Assembly (NCBI RefSeq): GCF_003074135.1
Contig: NZ_PPDK01000003.1
Location: 62,001-126,000, forward strand
Origin: Euzebya tangerina
GTDB taxonomy: Bacteria; Actinomycetota; Nitriliruptoria; Euzebyales; Euzebyaceae
Reading direction: 5' to 3'
DNA length: 64,000 nt
Positions 37,003-46,026 of the stretch are shown piece after piece (within the stretch, counting starts at the first letter, position 1; each line of letters opens with the position of its first letter). Below the pieces are notes generated by a model, which had not been told where the DNA came from, did not search any database, and worked only from the letters and a program-made list of their open reading frames with translations. Made by a program: the position numbers and the translations under genes.

Positions 37003-37776
37003 ATGTTCATAGAGCTGAACGGCGTCCGCCACCACTACGTCTCGAAGGGTGAGGGTCCGCCGGTGGTCCTCGTGCACGGGCTCGGGGGCAGCCTCCATGC
37101 CTGGCACGGGGTGAGCGAAACCCTGGCCGTCAACCACCACGTCATCGCGCTCGATCTGCGGGGGCACGGCCGCTCCGATGCGGGCAGTGGCGGCTACTCG
37201 ATCCAGCAGTTCTCCCAAGACGTCTCTGCGCTGATCAATGCGCTGGAGCTTCCTCCGGTGAGCCTGGTGGGCCACTCGCTCGGATCGCTGGTGGCTCAAC
37301 ACGTCGCGGTGGAGAAGTCGGAGTCCGTCGATCAGCTGGTCCTGCTCGGTGGGATCTCGTGGTTCGAGCCGGACACGAAGAAGGCCTACGAGGAGCGTGC
37401 CGCCCTGGTCGAGAAGGACGGGCTCGACGCCATCATCGACACCTGGTTGCCCGGCGCCATGGCTCCGCGCACCCAGGGCAAGCTGCCGCAACTGGTGGGA
37501 CTCCTACGGGATCTCATCCTCCGCAACGACCCGAAGGCGTACGCCAACTCCTGCCGCGCGCTGGCCAAGATGCCCCGCATCAATCGCCAGGACATCGGGC
37601 AGCCGACCCTCCTCCTGGTCGGCGACCACGACCGGTCGACGCCGCTCGCGATGACCGAGGAGCTGCACGCCGAGATCCCCGTGTCACGGGTTCAGGTGAT
37701 CCCGACCGCCGGGCACTGGGCCATGTTGGAGCAGCCGGACGCCATCGCCGCTGCGCTGTTGCAGCACCTGACCTGA
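37003..37776 (+). CDS. Alpha/beta hydrolase
   Basis: It has 257 residues. The oxyanion motif is VLVHGLGGSLHAW, the nucleophile Ser is in SLVGHSLGSLVAQ, the acid Asp is in LLVGDHDRSTP and the His in TAGHWAMLEQP. It is similar to enol-lactonase-type hydrolases; the substrate is unknown. It is divergent from the SRPBCC gene with a 69-base gap. Confidence 0.88.
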   Translation: MFIELNGVRHHYVSKGEGPPVVLVHGLGGSLHAWHGVSETLAVNHHVIALDLRGHGRSDAGSGGYSIQQFSQDVSALINALELPPVSLVGHSLGSLVAQHVAVEKSESVDQLVLLGGISWFEPDTKKAYEERAALVEKDGLDAIIDTWLPGAMAPRTQGKLPQLVGLLRDLILRNDPKAYANSCRALAKMPRINRQDIGQPTLLLVGDHDRSTPLAMTEELHAEIPVSRVQVIPTAGHWAMLEQPDAIAAALLQHLT

Positions 37777-37911
37777 CGCGCGCCGCGATCGAGCAGCTGA
37801 CACGTGCGAGGCCACGATGCTGTTGCGTGGACGGCGCGACGGAATAACTAGTCCAGACTACTCACGCTGAATGGTCTACGTGACTGACCGTCATTCGACG
37901 ACACCCAGCGC

Positions 37912-38220
37912 ATGGCATCCGACGATCTGCTCAGCCGCTTCGCCCGGCGGGACCCCGTCCTCGTCGCTGCGCTGTTCACTGGCGACACCGCGGCCGTTCG
38001 CGCCATCACGCGCCTCCTGCGTCACACGCCCCTCGCCGTGCTCCTGCAGCACCAGGCTGCACTCGTGATCGCCCTGGTCGCGGTGCCCGAGACCCATCGT
38101 CAACTCGCTGTGACCTGGCGGCAGCAGGACGCCGGCGCGACGCGTCAGCTGTTCAACTGGGTCGAGCAGGCCCGACGTCGGGTCTGCCGCGACAGCCTGA
38201 GCGCTACAGCGGCGCTGTGA
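37912..38220 (+). CDS. Small hypothetical protein
   Basis: It has 102 residues, mostly helical, Arg- and Leu-rich, with no membrane segment strong enough to call. Third codon positions are strongly G/C, as in neighbouring genes, which supports coding. The stop overlaps the RDD gene tail by 17 bases on the other strand. No ribosome-binding site is clear and no family is recognised. Confidence 0.5.
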   Translation: MASDDLLSRFARRDPVLVAALFTGDTAAVRAITRLLRHTPLAVLLQHQAALVIALVAVPETHRQLAVTWRQQDAGATRQLFNWVEQARRRVCRDSLSATAAL

Positions 38221-39172
38221 ACCCTCCGTCGGACTCGGGACCGCGACCGGGACCCGTCTCCGGCACCTGACCACGACCTGGCACACGGTCGCTCCGCGCA
38301 TGAGGGGGCGGAGCGACCGGACCAGGACCCGGGGTCGGCGCCGACGGGGGCGACCACGGCGGTGCCGCCTGTACGGCGCCCTGCTGCTGCATCAACGCGG
38401 CCACACACAGCAGCAGGGCCTCGGGGTGGGTCCCGGCAGGTGGGCGGTGAGCCATCCGGTTGGCCAGCACGTTGGCCAGATCGGTGGCCACCCGGGTGCG
38501 GTGCTCGGGCTCCAACGACCCGGCGCGCAGCAGGAAGCGACGCACACCGGCGTAGTCCGCGGCAGTGAGTCCCCGCACGTCCAGCGTCCCGGCGTAGGCC
38601 AGGAGTGCCGGAGGGATCACGAACTGGACGGCCTGGGCGGCCGTGCCCCCGGACTCGCGGTCGCGGATGGTGACCGTTCCCGCGACCAGATCGCCCAGGC
38701 GCTGTCCCTTCTTGGTGACCAGGGCCGTGATCAGAGCCGGGATTCCGGCGAAGGCGTAGAAGTCGAAGATGGTCATCAGCCCGCGCAACGCGGCGTGGCG
38801 GAACCGGACCGGGCCACCGTCCACCGTGACCACACGGAGGCCGAGCGCCGCCTTGCCGGGGGTCCGACCCCGCAGGCGGGTCTCGAGGACCACGGGGTAG
38901 CCCCAGAGGATCGCGAAGGTGAAGGCCACGATCAGGACGGTCAGGATCCAGCCCGGCCCACCGGCCACGGCGTCGGCGGCCCCCACGATCCCTCCGGCGA
39001 GGATCACCGCCAGCAGCAGCAGGTAGTACAGCACCCCCATCAGGAACAGGTCCAGGAGGATGGCCAGACTCCGACTGCCGAGATCGGCCAGCGGCAGGTC
39101 GACACGGACCGCCTCGGGGGTGTACAGGTCGGCGCGTCTCCCCGCCGTCCCGCCAGCCTGATCGGTTGTCAC
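38204..39172 (-). CDS. RDD-family membrane protein
   Basis: It has 322 residues. An RDD domain spans about 20-170, with ADLGSRSLAILLDLFLMG, three membrane segments, ETRLRGRTPGKAALGLRVV and KKGQRLGDLVAGTVTI. It is followed by a soluble helical region and a long Pro/Gly-rich C-terminus. GGGAGG lies six bases before the GTG at 39172. It is divergent from the SpoIIM-like gene, the usual cluster arrangement. Confidence 0.88.
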   Translation of the reverse strand: MTTDQAGGTAGRRADLYTPEAVRVDLPLADLGSRSLAILLDLFLMGVLYYLLLLAVILAGGIVGAADAVAGGPGWILTVLIVAFTFAILWGYPVVLETRLRGRTPGKAALGLRVVTVDGGPVRFRHAALRGLMTIFDFYAFAGIPALITALVTKKGQRLGDLVAGTVTIRDRESGGTAAQAVQFVIPPALLAYAGTLDVRGLTAADYAGVRRFLLRAGSLEPEHRTRVATDLANVLANRMAHRPPAGTHPEALLLCVAALMQQQGAVQAAPPWSPPSAPTPGPGPVAPPPHARSDRVPGRGQVPETGPGRGPESDGGFTAPL

Positions 39173-39218
39173 GTCACCTCCCGGTGGCCCTGCCGCCTCT
39201 GTCGTCCCAAGAGCACAG

Positions 39219-39224
39219 TAGCCT
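39219..39224 (+). promoter_or_regulatory. -10 box (TAGCCT) of the SpoIIM-like gene
   Basis: It lies eight bases before the GTG at 39233. The preceding GCACAGTAGC word also occurs upstream of the folP-like gene (46006-46015). Confidence 0.45.
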
Positions 39225-39232
39225 GGCGCCAC

Positions 39233-40240
39233 GTGAACCTGGACCGATTCGTGGCGACGCACCAGCAGACCTGGCACCGCCTGGACCAGCTCGCCAGACG
39301 CAAACCAGGCTCGCTGTCGGCCGACGACATCGCGACGTTCGTGGCGGATTACCAGCGCACGTCGACGCATCTGTCGATGGCGCGAACGACCTACGCGGAT
39401 CCGGACCTGACAGCCCGGCTCTCCCAACTGGTCGCCCAGTCCGGGGCGACGCTGTACGGCAGCCGGCCGCGCACGCTGGCGGGGATCAAGCGCTTCTTCG
39501 TCGAGACGTTCCCGGCCGCCCTGTGGCACCTGCGCTGGTACATCCTGGTGTCGACGGTCGTCTTCATGAGTGTGGCCGTGGGGCTCGGTGCCTGGGTGGC
39601 GAACTCGCCCCGTGCGCTCGATGCGGCCATCCCACCCGCCATCCAGGAGGCGCTCGTCGCCGGTGACTTCGTGGAGTACTACTCCGAGAAGCCGTCCGGC
39701 CAGTTCTTCGCCGAGGTCGGGTTCAACAACATCCAGGTCGGGTTCCTGGCTTTCGCCGTGGGGATCGCCGCGGGACTGCCGACCGTCTACGTGTTGATCA
39801 TCAACGCCGCCAACGTGGGCCTGGCCGGCGGGCTGTTCCACGAGCGAGGGCTGGCCGAGGTGTTCTGGGGCTTCATCACGCCACACGGTCTGATCGAGCT
39901 GACCGCGGTCTTCGTGGCTGCCGGGATGGGCCTGGCGCTCGGCTGGTCGTGGATGGTCCCCGGAGACCGCACCCGTGGTGTGGCCCTGCGCGTCCAGGCC
40001 AGTCGCGCGCTGGTCGTCGTGGTGGGTCTCATCGCGGTGTTCGGCATCGCCGCGCTGATCGAGGGGTTCATCACCGGCGCGCCGCTGCCGACCTGGTTCC
40101 GGGTCGGCGTGGGGGTGATCGTGGAGGTGGCCTTCCTGGCGTACTGGTTCGTGCTGGGACGGCGGGCCGCGCGTCGCGGGCTGACCGGGTCGCTCTCACA
40201 GGCCGACCGGGTGGTCTGGGACCGCGTTCCCTCCGCCTGA
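39233..40240 (+). CDS. SpoIIM-family (DUF95) membrane protein
   Basis: It has 335 residues. The soluble first 100 residues are followed by at least six hydrophobic segments. FNNIQVGFLAFAVGIAAGLP and FITPHGLIELTAVFVAAGMGL are the stage II sporulation protein M family signatures. In non-sporulating actinomycetes such genes cluster with RDD, DUF58 and MoxR genes; the function is unknown. The GTG at 39233 fits a leaderless start. Confidence 0.88.
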   Translation: MNLDRFVATHQQTWHRLDQLARRKPGSLSADDIATFVADYQRTSTHLSMARTTYADPDLTARLSQLVAQSGATLYGSRPRTLAGIKRFFVETFPAALWHLRWYILVSTVVFMSVAVGLGAWVANSPRALDAAIPPAIQEALVAGDFVEYYSEKPSGQFFAEVGFNNIQVGFLAFAVGIAAGLPTVYVLIINAANVGLAGGLFHERGLAEVFWGFITPHGLIELTAVFVAAGMGLALGWSWMVPGDRTRGVALRVQASRALVVVVGLIAVFGIAALIEGFITGAPLPTWFRVGVGVIVEVAFLAYWFVLGRRAARRGLTGSLSQADRVVWDRVPSA

Positions 40241-40257
40241 GTCACGCCATCAGGCGA

Positions 40258-40305
40258 CACGATCGTGCAGAAAGGCGCCTGTGCGTGGGTTAGGCCCCGA
40301 TCGTG
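40258..40305. repeat. 48-bp palindromic element, copy 1
   Basis: CACGATCG and CGATCGTG form perfect eight-base outer arms. An inner three-pair stem is possible. It matches copy 2 (47709-47756) at 43 of 48 positions. It lies between the convergent SpoIIM-like and DUF58 genes and could act as a bidirectional terminator. Confidence 0.85.
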
Positions 40306-40326
40306 GCCACGTTGGGCCCTACCGGG

Positions 40327-41712
40327 TCAGAGCCGGCCCGCCGACTTCAGGTCCAGGTAGGTGTCGATCAGCCTGACCGGGAGGAGGTCCGGGGTGGCGT
40401 CGACCACCTGGGCGCCGACCTTGCCCAGCAGACGGGCACTGCGACGCCGGTCGGCCTCGGACCGCAGCGCCGCCGCCATCCGATAGGCCCCGGCAGGGTC
40501 CGTCGGCGCGGCTCCGGCCCACTGCCGCACCGTCGGGTCCGCCGGAGACGCCACCAGCACCAGGTGGCGCTGTGACAGCAGCGGGACGGCCGGCGCGAGG
40601 GACTCGGCCACGGGCGCCGCAGCGAGATCGGTGAGGACCACCACCAACGCCCGTCGCTGGTTGCGCACCAGTGCCTCCACGAACGCCGCGCGGTAGTCCG
40701 GCTCGACCAGGTCGACCTGCACATCGGCCAGGGTCTGCACGATCCGGGTCATCTGGGCTGTCCCGGTGCGCGCCGGCACGCTCGCGCCCACACCACCCGA
40801 GAAGGTGACCAACCCGACCCGGTCGCCCATCCCCGTCGCCACCCGGGTGAGGGCCATCGCGGCGTCCATCGCGTGCTCCAGCCGCGGCGCGACACCCTCC
40901 CGGACCTCATCGACATCGGCCACCTCCTCGCGTCCCATCCGCCCCGCCATCGTCCGGCCCGAATCGAGGAGGATCAGGATGCGTTGGTTCCGCTCCGCCC
41001 GATAGGTCCGCACGATCGGCTTCAGCGCCCGAGCGGTCGCCGCCCAGTCGATCCGACGGCTCTCGTCATCCGGGGTGTACTCCCGCAGCGACTCGAAGTC
41101 CGTTCCCTGCCCACGGAGCCGGATCGTCCGCAGCCCCTCGGCCTCTCGCAACGCGTTGCGCAGGGCGAGTTCGGCGTCGTCGCGACTGGGAAAGGCGGGG
41201 TGGACCCGAACCGTGTCGCGGACGTCGACGTCGGCCTGCCGCATCATCAGCCTCAGCGGCCCGTGGACCCGCAGCGTGATCGCCCCGAGGGCGATCGTCC
41301 CCCGGCGCGCCGGGGTCACCGTGCGATCGGCGAACCGTCGGCCCCGCGCCGGGAGATCCAGGCGCGCTCGGCGGTCACCGATGCGGAGGGAGTCCGGCAC
41401 GGCATCGGCCAGGTCGACCCGCAGCCGACGCCCGATCGGGTTCTGCAGCGTCCAGCGGTAGGCCGCCCCCTCCTCCATCCGCAGGACCGCGTCGACCTCG
41501 CGCGCAACGCCGACACGCCCGGGCGAGGGCGCCAGGACCCAGTCGACGACGGCGGCGACGACGATCAGCAGGTTGAGGACCACGAACACCGTGGTGCTGC
41601 CGGTGTTGAACGGGAGCAGCACGACGGCGACCGCCAGCAGCAGGGCTGCCACCCGCCAGGTCGGGACCGGCCATGACCGGCTCGTGGGCCGGAGGGGGAC
41701 GCCGTCGGACAT
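40327..41712 (-). CDS. DUF58 membrane protein
   Basis: It has 461 residues. Two membrane helices near the N-terminus (VAALLLAVAVVLLPF, VFVVLNLLIVVAAVVDWVL) precede an Ig-like region, the DUF58 signature LRGQGTDFESLREYTPDDESRRIDW and a VWA-like fold (ILILLDSGRTM). Partner of the MoxR ATPase encoded just upstream, by family knowledge. It starts 17 bases after moxR. The metal-site motif is DSGRT rather than DxSxS. Confidence 0.9.
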   Translation of the reverse strand: MSDGVPLRPTSRSWPVPTWRVAALLLAVAVVLLPFNTGSTTVFVVLNLLIVVAAVVDWVLAPSPGRVGVAREVDAVLRMEEGAAYRWTLQNPIGRRLRVDLADAVPDSLRIGDRRARLDLPARGRRFADRTVTPARRGTIALGAITLRVHGPLRLMMRQADVDVRDTVRVHPAFPSRDDAELALRNALREAEGLRTIRLRGQGTDFESLREYTPDDESRRIDWAATARALKPIVRTYRAERNQRILILLDSGRTMAGRMGREEVADVDEVREGVAPRLEHAMDAAMALTRVATGMGDRVGLVTFSGGVGASVPARTGTAQMTRIVQTLADVQVDLVEPDYRAAFVEALVRNQRRALVVVLTDLAAAPVAESLAPAVPLLSQRHLVLVASPADPTVRQWAGAAPTDPAGAYRMAAALRSEADRRRSARLLGKVGAQVVDATPDLLPVRLIDTYLDLKSAGRL

Positions 41713-41729
41713 CGAGGTCGGCAGAGCGG

Positions 41730-42767
41730 CTACCGAGGCACCGGCACCGCGGTCAGGATGCCCTGCAGCACCGTGTCGGCGGTTCCACCCTCGAGCTCGA
41801 CGTCGGGCCTGACCTGCACGCGGTGTCGCAGGCTGGGCAGCGCCATCGCCTTGACGTCGTCCGGGGTCACGTAGCCACGCCCCGACAGCCATGCCCACGC
41901 CTTGGCGGCCTTCAGCAGCATCGTCGACCCACGTGGGCTGACCCCCAACGTCAGCGACGGCGACTGTCGGCTGGCGGCGGCCAACGCGACCACGTAGCCG
42001 AGGACCGCCGGGTCGGTCCGAAGGCCGCTGATCTGCGCCCGAGCGGCCTGGAGTTCCGCGGCTCCTGCGACGGCGCGCACGCCACTCCCGGTGACGTCGT
42101 GGGGGTTCATGCCGCTGTCGTGACGGGCCAGCACCGTCTGCTCCTCCTGCGCGGAGGGGTAGCCGACGATCAGCTTGAGGAGGAACCGGTCCAGCTGAGC
42201 CTCAGGGAGCGGGTAGGTGCCCTCGTACTCGACCGGGTTCTGGGTGGCGACCACGAGGAAGGGCTCCGGGAGCGGTCGTGGTGTCCCCTCGACCGTGACC
42301 CGCCGCTCCTCCATGGCCTCCAGCAGCGCAGCCTGGGTCCGCGGTGGCGTCCGGTTGATCTCGTCCGCCAACAGCAGGTTGGTGAACACCGGTCCCTGGC
42401 GAAATCGGAAGGCGCCCTGGAGGGTGCTCGCCTCCGCGTCGTAGACGCTCTGCCCCAGGACGTCCGACGGCATCAGGTCAGGCGTGAACTGCACCCGCGC
42501 GGTGTCGAGGTCCAGGGCAGCGGCCATGGCGGACACCATCAGGGTCTTGGCCGTGCCAGGAACACCCTCCAGCAGGACGTGACCGCCGACGAGCAGCGCG
42601 GTGATCAGGCCGGTCAGCGCTCCCTCCTGCCCGACGACGACCTTCGCGACCTCGTCGCGCACGGCGATGATCGCCGCTCGGGGGTCGGTCTCGCCGTCCG
42701 GCGACGAGCCCGGGGCGGGCGGCGTCGCGGCGGGGGCGGGCGGCTGATCGGCTGGCAGGTTGCTCAC
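41730..42767 (-). CDS. MoxR-family AAA ATPase
   Basis: It has 345 residues with a Pro/Ala-rich first 25 residues. Walker A is LLEGVPGTAKTLMV, Walker B is NLLLADEINRTPP, and ATQNPVEYEGTYPLPEAQLDRF is the sensor 1 region. MoxR proteins act as chaperones for VWA/DUF58 partners. The GTG start overlaps the DUF4350 stop (GTGA). Confidence 0.94.
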   Translation of the reverse strand: MSNLPADQPPAPAATPPAPGSSPDGETDPRAAIIAVRDEVAKVVVGQEGALTGLITALLVGGHVLLEGVPGTAKTLMVSAMAAALDLDTARVQFTPDLMPSDVLGQSVYDAEASTLQGAFRFRQGPVFTNLLLADEINRTPPRTQAALLEAMEERRVTVEGTPRPLPEPFLVVATQNPVEYEGTYPLPEAQLDRFLLKLIVGYPSAQEEQTVLARHDSGMNPHDVTGSGVRAVAGAAELQAARAQISGLRTDPAVLGYVVALAAASRQSPSLTLGVSPRGSTMLLKAAKAWAWLSGRGYVTPDDVKAMALPSLRHRVQVRPDVELEGGTADTVLQGILTAVPVPR

Positions 42768-44068
42768 GTCGGTCTCGCTTGGTCGAGGGGATCGTCGGGA
42801 TCGGATGGCGGGGTACCAGCGGGCGGTGGGCCCAGCGGTGTGACGCGCTGGGTGATGCGCGCCACCGTGTGCCCCGCCAGGTTGGCGTACCGGACGAGGC
42901 CGGCATCGTCGTAGGGCAGGGGGTCCACCAGCAGGGCCCGCAGCACCTGCGGTGAGATGTCCGTGCGGTCGGCCACCACGGCCACGAAGGTCTCAGCGTC
43001 TGCCTGGCCGCTGATGCCGAGCCGTCGGGTCATGTCGCGGTGGACGCGGGCTCGGATGATGGCGGCGGCCTCGGGGGCCAGCTCCGCGGTGGACAGGAGG
43101 TTGCCGACCGCAACGGTGGTCTCGGACGCCTCGATGCGGACCGGCTGCTCCTCGGCGACCGGACGGCCGAACCGGCGGGCGCGCCACCACACCAGCGCCA
43201 CCCAGGCGATGGGGATCTGCCACAGCGCCAGCCCGACCTGATCGGGCAGCAGGTCGCCCAGCGACTCCCCCGGAAGGCCCTCGCCGTCTGGTTCGATGAC
43301 GTGGAGCCCCGCAGCGCTGTCCGGTGTCAGCAGGTTCACGAGGAGGACCGCGGTGTCCTCGGTGCCCAGCAGGCTGTTGGTCAGCGTTGCCTGACCCCCG
43401 AGCACGATCCGCTCTCCCTCGCCAGCCGGCACCCGGATCATGAAGAAGCCGTCGTTGCGCGGGAAGCACCCGGTTGCGCCATCGGGCAGGTCGAAGACGA
43501 GTGCTCCCGAGACAGCAACGCGCTCGACACCGGTCACGAAGGGGTCGTCGCAGGCCGGCTCGATCGTCGGCTCGGTGAAGGCGATGCTGGTCTGTCCCAC
43601 GACGTCGGGGCCGAGCTCGCTGAGCGGGTCGGCCAGGATCAGTCGGCCACCACGCTGCACCCACTCCTCCACCTCACTCCGCTGCTGCTCGCCCAGATCG
43701 TCACGGATGAGCAACGCCACGCCGTCGCTCTCCCGGGGTGCACCACCAGCGATCCGTGCGTCAACGCCCAACTCCTCGAGGACGTCGATGATCCCGCGGA
43801 CCCCACCGGGCTCCGTCGATCTCGGATCAAGCGGCATTCCGGTCTGGCTGCGCGGACCGATCAAGATGATCACGACCAGCAGGACGACCGCGCCGATGAG
43901 GTAGCGGCGCCAGGTCCGGTAGCGGGCTGCTCGCTGGCCTCCGATGTCGTCCCGACGGTATCGAGCCGGTCGTGAGGCTGGTGCGTCTGCTGCTGCCGGG
44001 GTCGAACCAGCGGGGGCCGAGGTCGTGCCGGCGGTTTCCGACGCAGACGAGACGCCCGTCGCGCTCAC
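42764..44068 (-). CDS. DUF4350 membrane protein
   Basis: It has 434 residues. One helix (YLIGAVVLLVVIILIG) precedes a glutamine-amidotransferase-like extracellular domain (DPRSTEPGGVRGIIDVLEEL, ALLIRDDLGEQQRSEVEEWV, GGRLILADPLSELG). A second helix (GLALWQIPIAWVALVWW) is followed by a cytoplasmic tail. The first 40 residues are Ser/Ala/Thr-rich. It overlaps both neighbours by four bases. Confidence 0.88.
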   Translation of the reverse strand: MSATGVSSASETAGTTSAPAGSTPAAADAPASRPARYRRDDIGGQRAARYRTWRRYLIGAVVLLVVIILIGPRSQTGMPLDPRSTEPGGVRGIIDVLEELGVDARIAGGAPRESDGVALLIRDDLGEQQRSEVEEWVQRGGRLILADPLSELGPDVVGQTSIAFTEPTIEPACDDPFVTGVERVAVSGALVFDLPDGATGCFPRNDGFFMIRVPAGEGERIVLGGQATLTNSLLGTEDTAVLLVNLLTPDSAAGLHVIEPDGEGLPGESLGDLLPDQVGLALWQIPIAWVALVWWRARRFGRPVAEEQPVRIEASETTVAVGNLLSTAELAPEAAAIIRARVHRDMTRRLGISGQADAETFVAVVADRTDISPQVLRALLVDPLPYDDAGLVRYANLAGHTVARITQRVTPLGPPPAGTPPSDPDDPLDQARPT

Positions 44069-44739
44069 GCCCCCACCCCACTGGTCGTTCGTGATCCCCG
44101 ACGGCTGGGGATGTGCCCGGCGACGTCAGCCTGATGCTGCTTGGCCTGCTCCAGGCCTGCCCGATCGACGCGGCCGCCGCCGTACCACACATCCTCGAAC
44201 TGGTCGGTGAAGGCATCGAAGGCCGGCGCCGCCGCGGGCAGGGCGGATCGTGTTGCGGCCCGGTACTCCCCGGTCGTGCGGCCGGGCACCTCGTCGACCA
44301 GGTCGGCGGCGGCCAGTCGTGCCAGGGTCTCCCGATATCGACAGCGCATGGCCTGGCGGAGATCACCCTCGTTCTCGTAGCGGACCGCTTCGTCGGCCCA
44401 GGAGGCTGCGGGCCGGCCGACGGGCCCCTCCACCACGGTCTGGATTGTCTCGGACCGGCGGAAGCGCCGCAGGAAGAGGATCAGGAGCACGACCAGTGCG
44501 ATCACCAGCAGGGTCAGGCCGACGGCGGCGACGACGGAGTTGAACCCGCCGGTCCCGTCGACCCGCAGCAGCAGTCGACCGAGCTGCTCGAAGAACGACT
44601 CCAGGACCCGCCCGAGGAAGGTGCTGTCGTCCGCCGCCCGGTAGTCGGCCCGAGCCAGCACCTCTTCTGTGACCTGCCTGATCTCCTCCGGCGTGGCCAG
44701 ACGGTCCGACGGTCCGGACTGAGCAAGGGTGATGCGCAT
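44065..44739 (-). CDS. DUF4129 membrane protein
   Basis: It has 224 residues. One membrane helix (VGLTLLVIALVVLLILFL, about 77-94) lies before a cytoplasmic region with the DUF4129 pattern (RRYRETLARLAA-type: AMRCRYRETLARLAAADLVDE, RTTGEYRAAT, FEDVWYGGGRVD). It starts with the TGATG junction to the gene upstream and ends in GTGA to the gene downstream. Confidence 0.88.
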   Translation of the reverse strand: MRITLAQSGPSDRLATPEEIRQVTEEVLARADYRAADDSTFLGRVLESFFEQLGRLLLRVDGTGGFNSVVAAVGLTLLVIALVVLLILFLRRFRRSETIQTVVEGPVGRPAASWADEAVRYENEGDLRQAMRCRYRETLARLAAADLVDEVPGRTTGEYRAATRSALPAAAPAFDAFTDQFEDVWYGGGRVDRAGLEQAKQHQADVAGHIPSRRGSRTTSGVGA

Positions 44740-45656
44740 CAGACTCGCGCGGCCAGACGCCCGATGAGCACGTCGAAGTCCAGTCCCTCCTGCCGGACCC
44801 GCAGGTCCTGGTGGAGCAGGACCATCGCCGCCGCGGTCAACGGTCCCTGGATCAGCAGGCTGAGCACGTTGGACAGGCCCACCAGGACCCACGCGAACCC
44901 GAGACCCGAGGCGACGGCGAAGAGGCTGGCCACACCGGCCAGCAGTCCCGCGATCAGGTTGAAGACGAAGCCCCCCAGGAGGATCAGGCCCACCACCCGC
45001 CAGTAGCCCCGACGAGCCAGTCGGACCGCGTGGCTGATGGCCTCGGTGGCCGGGCGGTCCTCCAGCATCAGTGCCGGTGTGACCGTGGCGATGAAGGGCG
45101 TCAGAACCACCGCCCAGACGAACCCGACCACCACCAGCAGGGCCACGAGCGCGAAGCTGCCGGTGGCCGCGGCCAGTCCGGCCAGCAGGAGCGGCCCGAA
45201 GCGGATCAGCCCCAGTCCGATGTAGGCACCGATGAGGACGCCGCTGCGGCGAGCGGTTGCCCGGACGAGTTGCTGTCCGCTGAGCGGGGCCCCGGCCGCC
45301 CCGCGACCGGCGATCAGCGTCAGCGCGCCGAAGAGCACCGGCGTGACCAGCACCTGAGTGGCCAGCGACGTCAGCAGGGAGGCCACCTCGCCCTCGCCGG
45401 TGAACAACCCGGTCGCGACGCCCGGCGCCTGCAGGGCCGCTCCGAGCTGTTGGATGGCGTCCCGTTGGAAGAAGGCCGCGAGCAGCTGCAGCGGGACCAT
45501 GATCAGCAGCACGGTCGCCGCGATCAGTCGCTTGTTGGCGCGGCAGACGGAGAAGGCGCCGTCGATCATGTCGATGACGCTCAGCGGCCGCAGCTCGACC
45601 GTGCCCCGGTGCAGGTCGTACGCCGTCAGCGACGGCGGCGGGGAGATCGCACTCAT
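44739..45656 (-). CDS. Multi-pass membrane protein of the DUF58/MoxR cluster
   Basis: It has 305 residues and about six hydrophobic segments, including LIAATVLLIMVPLQLLAAFF, VLVTPVLFGALTLIAG, FALVALLVVVGFVWAVVL and VVGLILLGGFVFNLIAGLL. The start LRPLSVIDMIDGAFSVCRAN resembles the glycerophosphoryl diester phosphodiesterase membrane-domain group common in these clusters. It overlaps the DUF4129 gene by one base. Confidence 0.78.
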   Translation of the reverse strand: MSAISPPPSLTAYDLHRGTVELRPLSVIDMIDGAFSVCRANKRLIAATVLLIMVPLQLLAAFFQRDAIQQLGAALQAPGVATGLFTGEGEVASLLTSLATQVLVTPVLFGALTLIAGRGAAGAPLSGQQLVRATARRSGVLIGAYIGLGLIRFGPLLLAGLAAATGSFALVALLVVVGFVWAVVLTPFIATVTPALMLEDRPATEAISHAVRLARRGYWRVVGLILLGGFVFNLIAGLLAGVASLFAVASGLGFAWVLVGLSNVLSLLIQGPLTAAAMVLLHQDLRVRQEGLDFDVLIGRLAARV

Positions 45657-45665
45657 CGCGCGCCC

Positions 45666-45992
45666 TCAGTCATCGAGCACCGACCGAGGGGCATCGTCGT
45701 GGAGAGCCGCCGCTGCTCTGGCCGCCGCCAGGTCGGCCGCCGAGGCTGCCGTGACCGGCTGCTGGCCGTTCATGGTGACCAGGCTCGCGATCTGTCGCAG
45801 GTGGTGGTCGATCCAGCGCGGGTCGTAGCCGGCGACGACCAGCGGAGCGTCGTGGCGTTGGATGTCCGCAGCGGAGAGTGGTGAGACCAGTCGGCGAGGC
45901 CGGGACACCGGCTCGAGCGGTGTCGGGTCGGCGTACAGGGCCCAGAGGACCACCGCCCCCAGCGCAACGGATACCAAGACGATGGGAATCAT
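45666..45992 (-). CDS. Small N-terminally anchored hypothetical protein
   Basis: It has 108 residues; the first 20 (MIPIVLVSVALGAVVLWALY) form one membrane anchor and the rest is polar. It lies nine bases upstream of the 44739 gene, so it is probably the first gene of the DUF4350-DUF58 operon. A TACTGT box is 14 bases before the ATG. No family recognised. Confidence 0.6.
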   Translation of the reverse strand: MIPIVLVSVALGAVVLWALYADPTPLEPVSRPRRLVSPLSAADIQRHDAPLVVAGYDPRWIDHHLRQIASLVTMNGQQPVTAASAADLAAARAAAALHDDAPRSVLDD

Positions 45993-46026
45993 AAGTCTCG
46001 ACAGGCACAGTAGCGCTGTGCGACCC

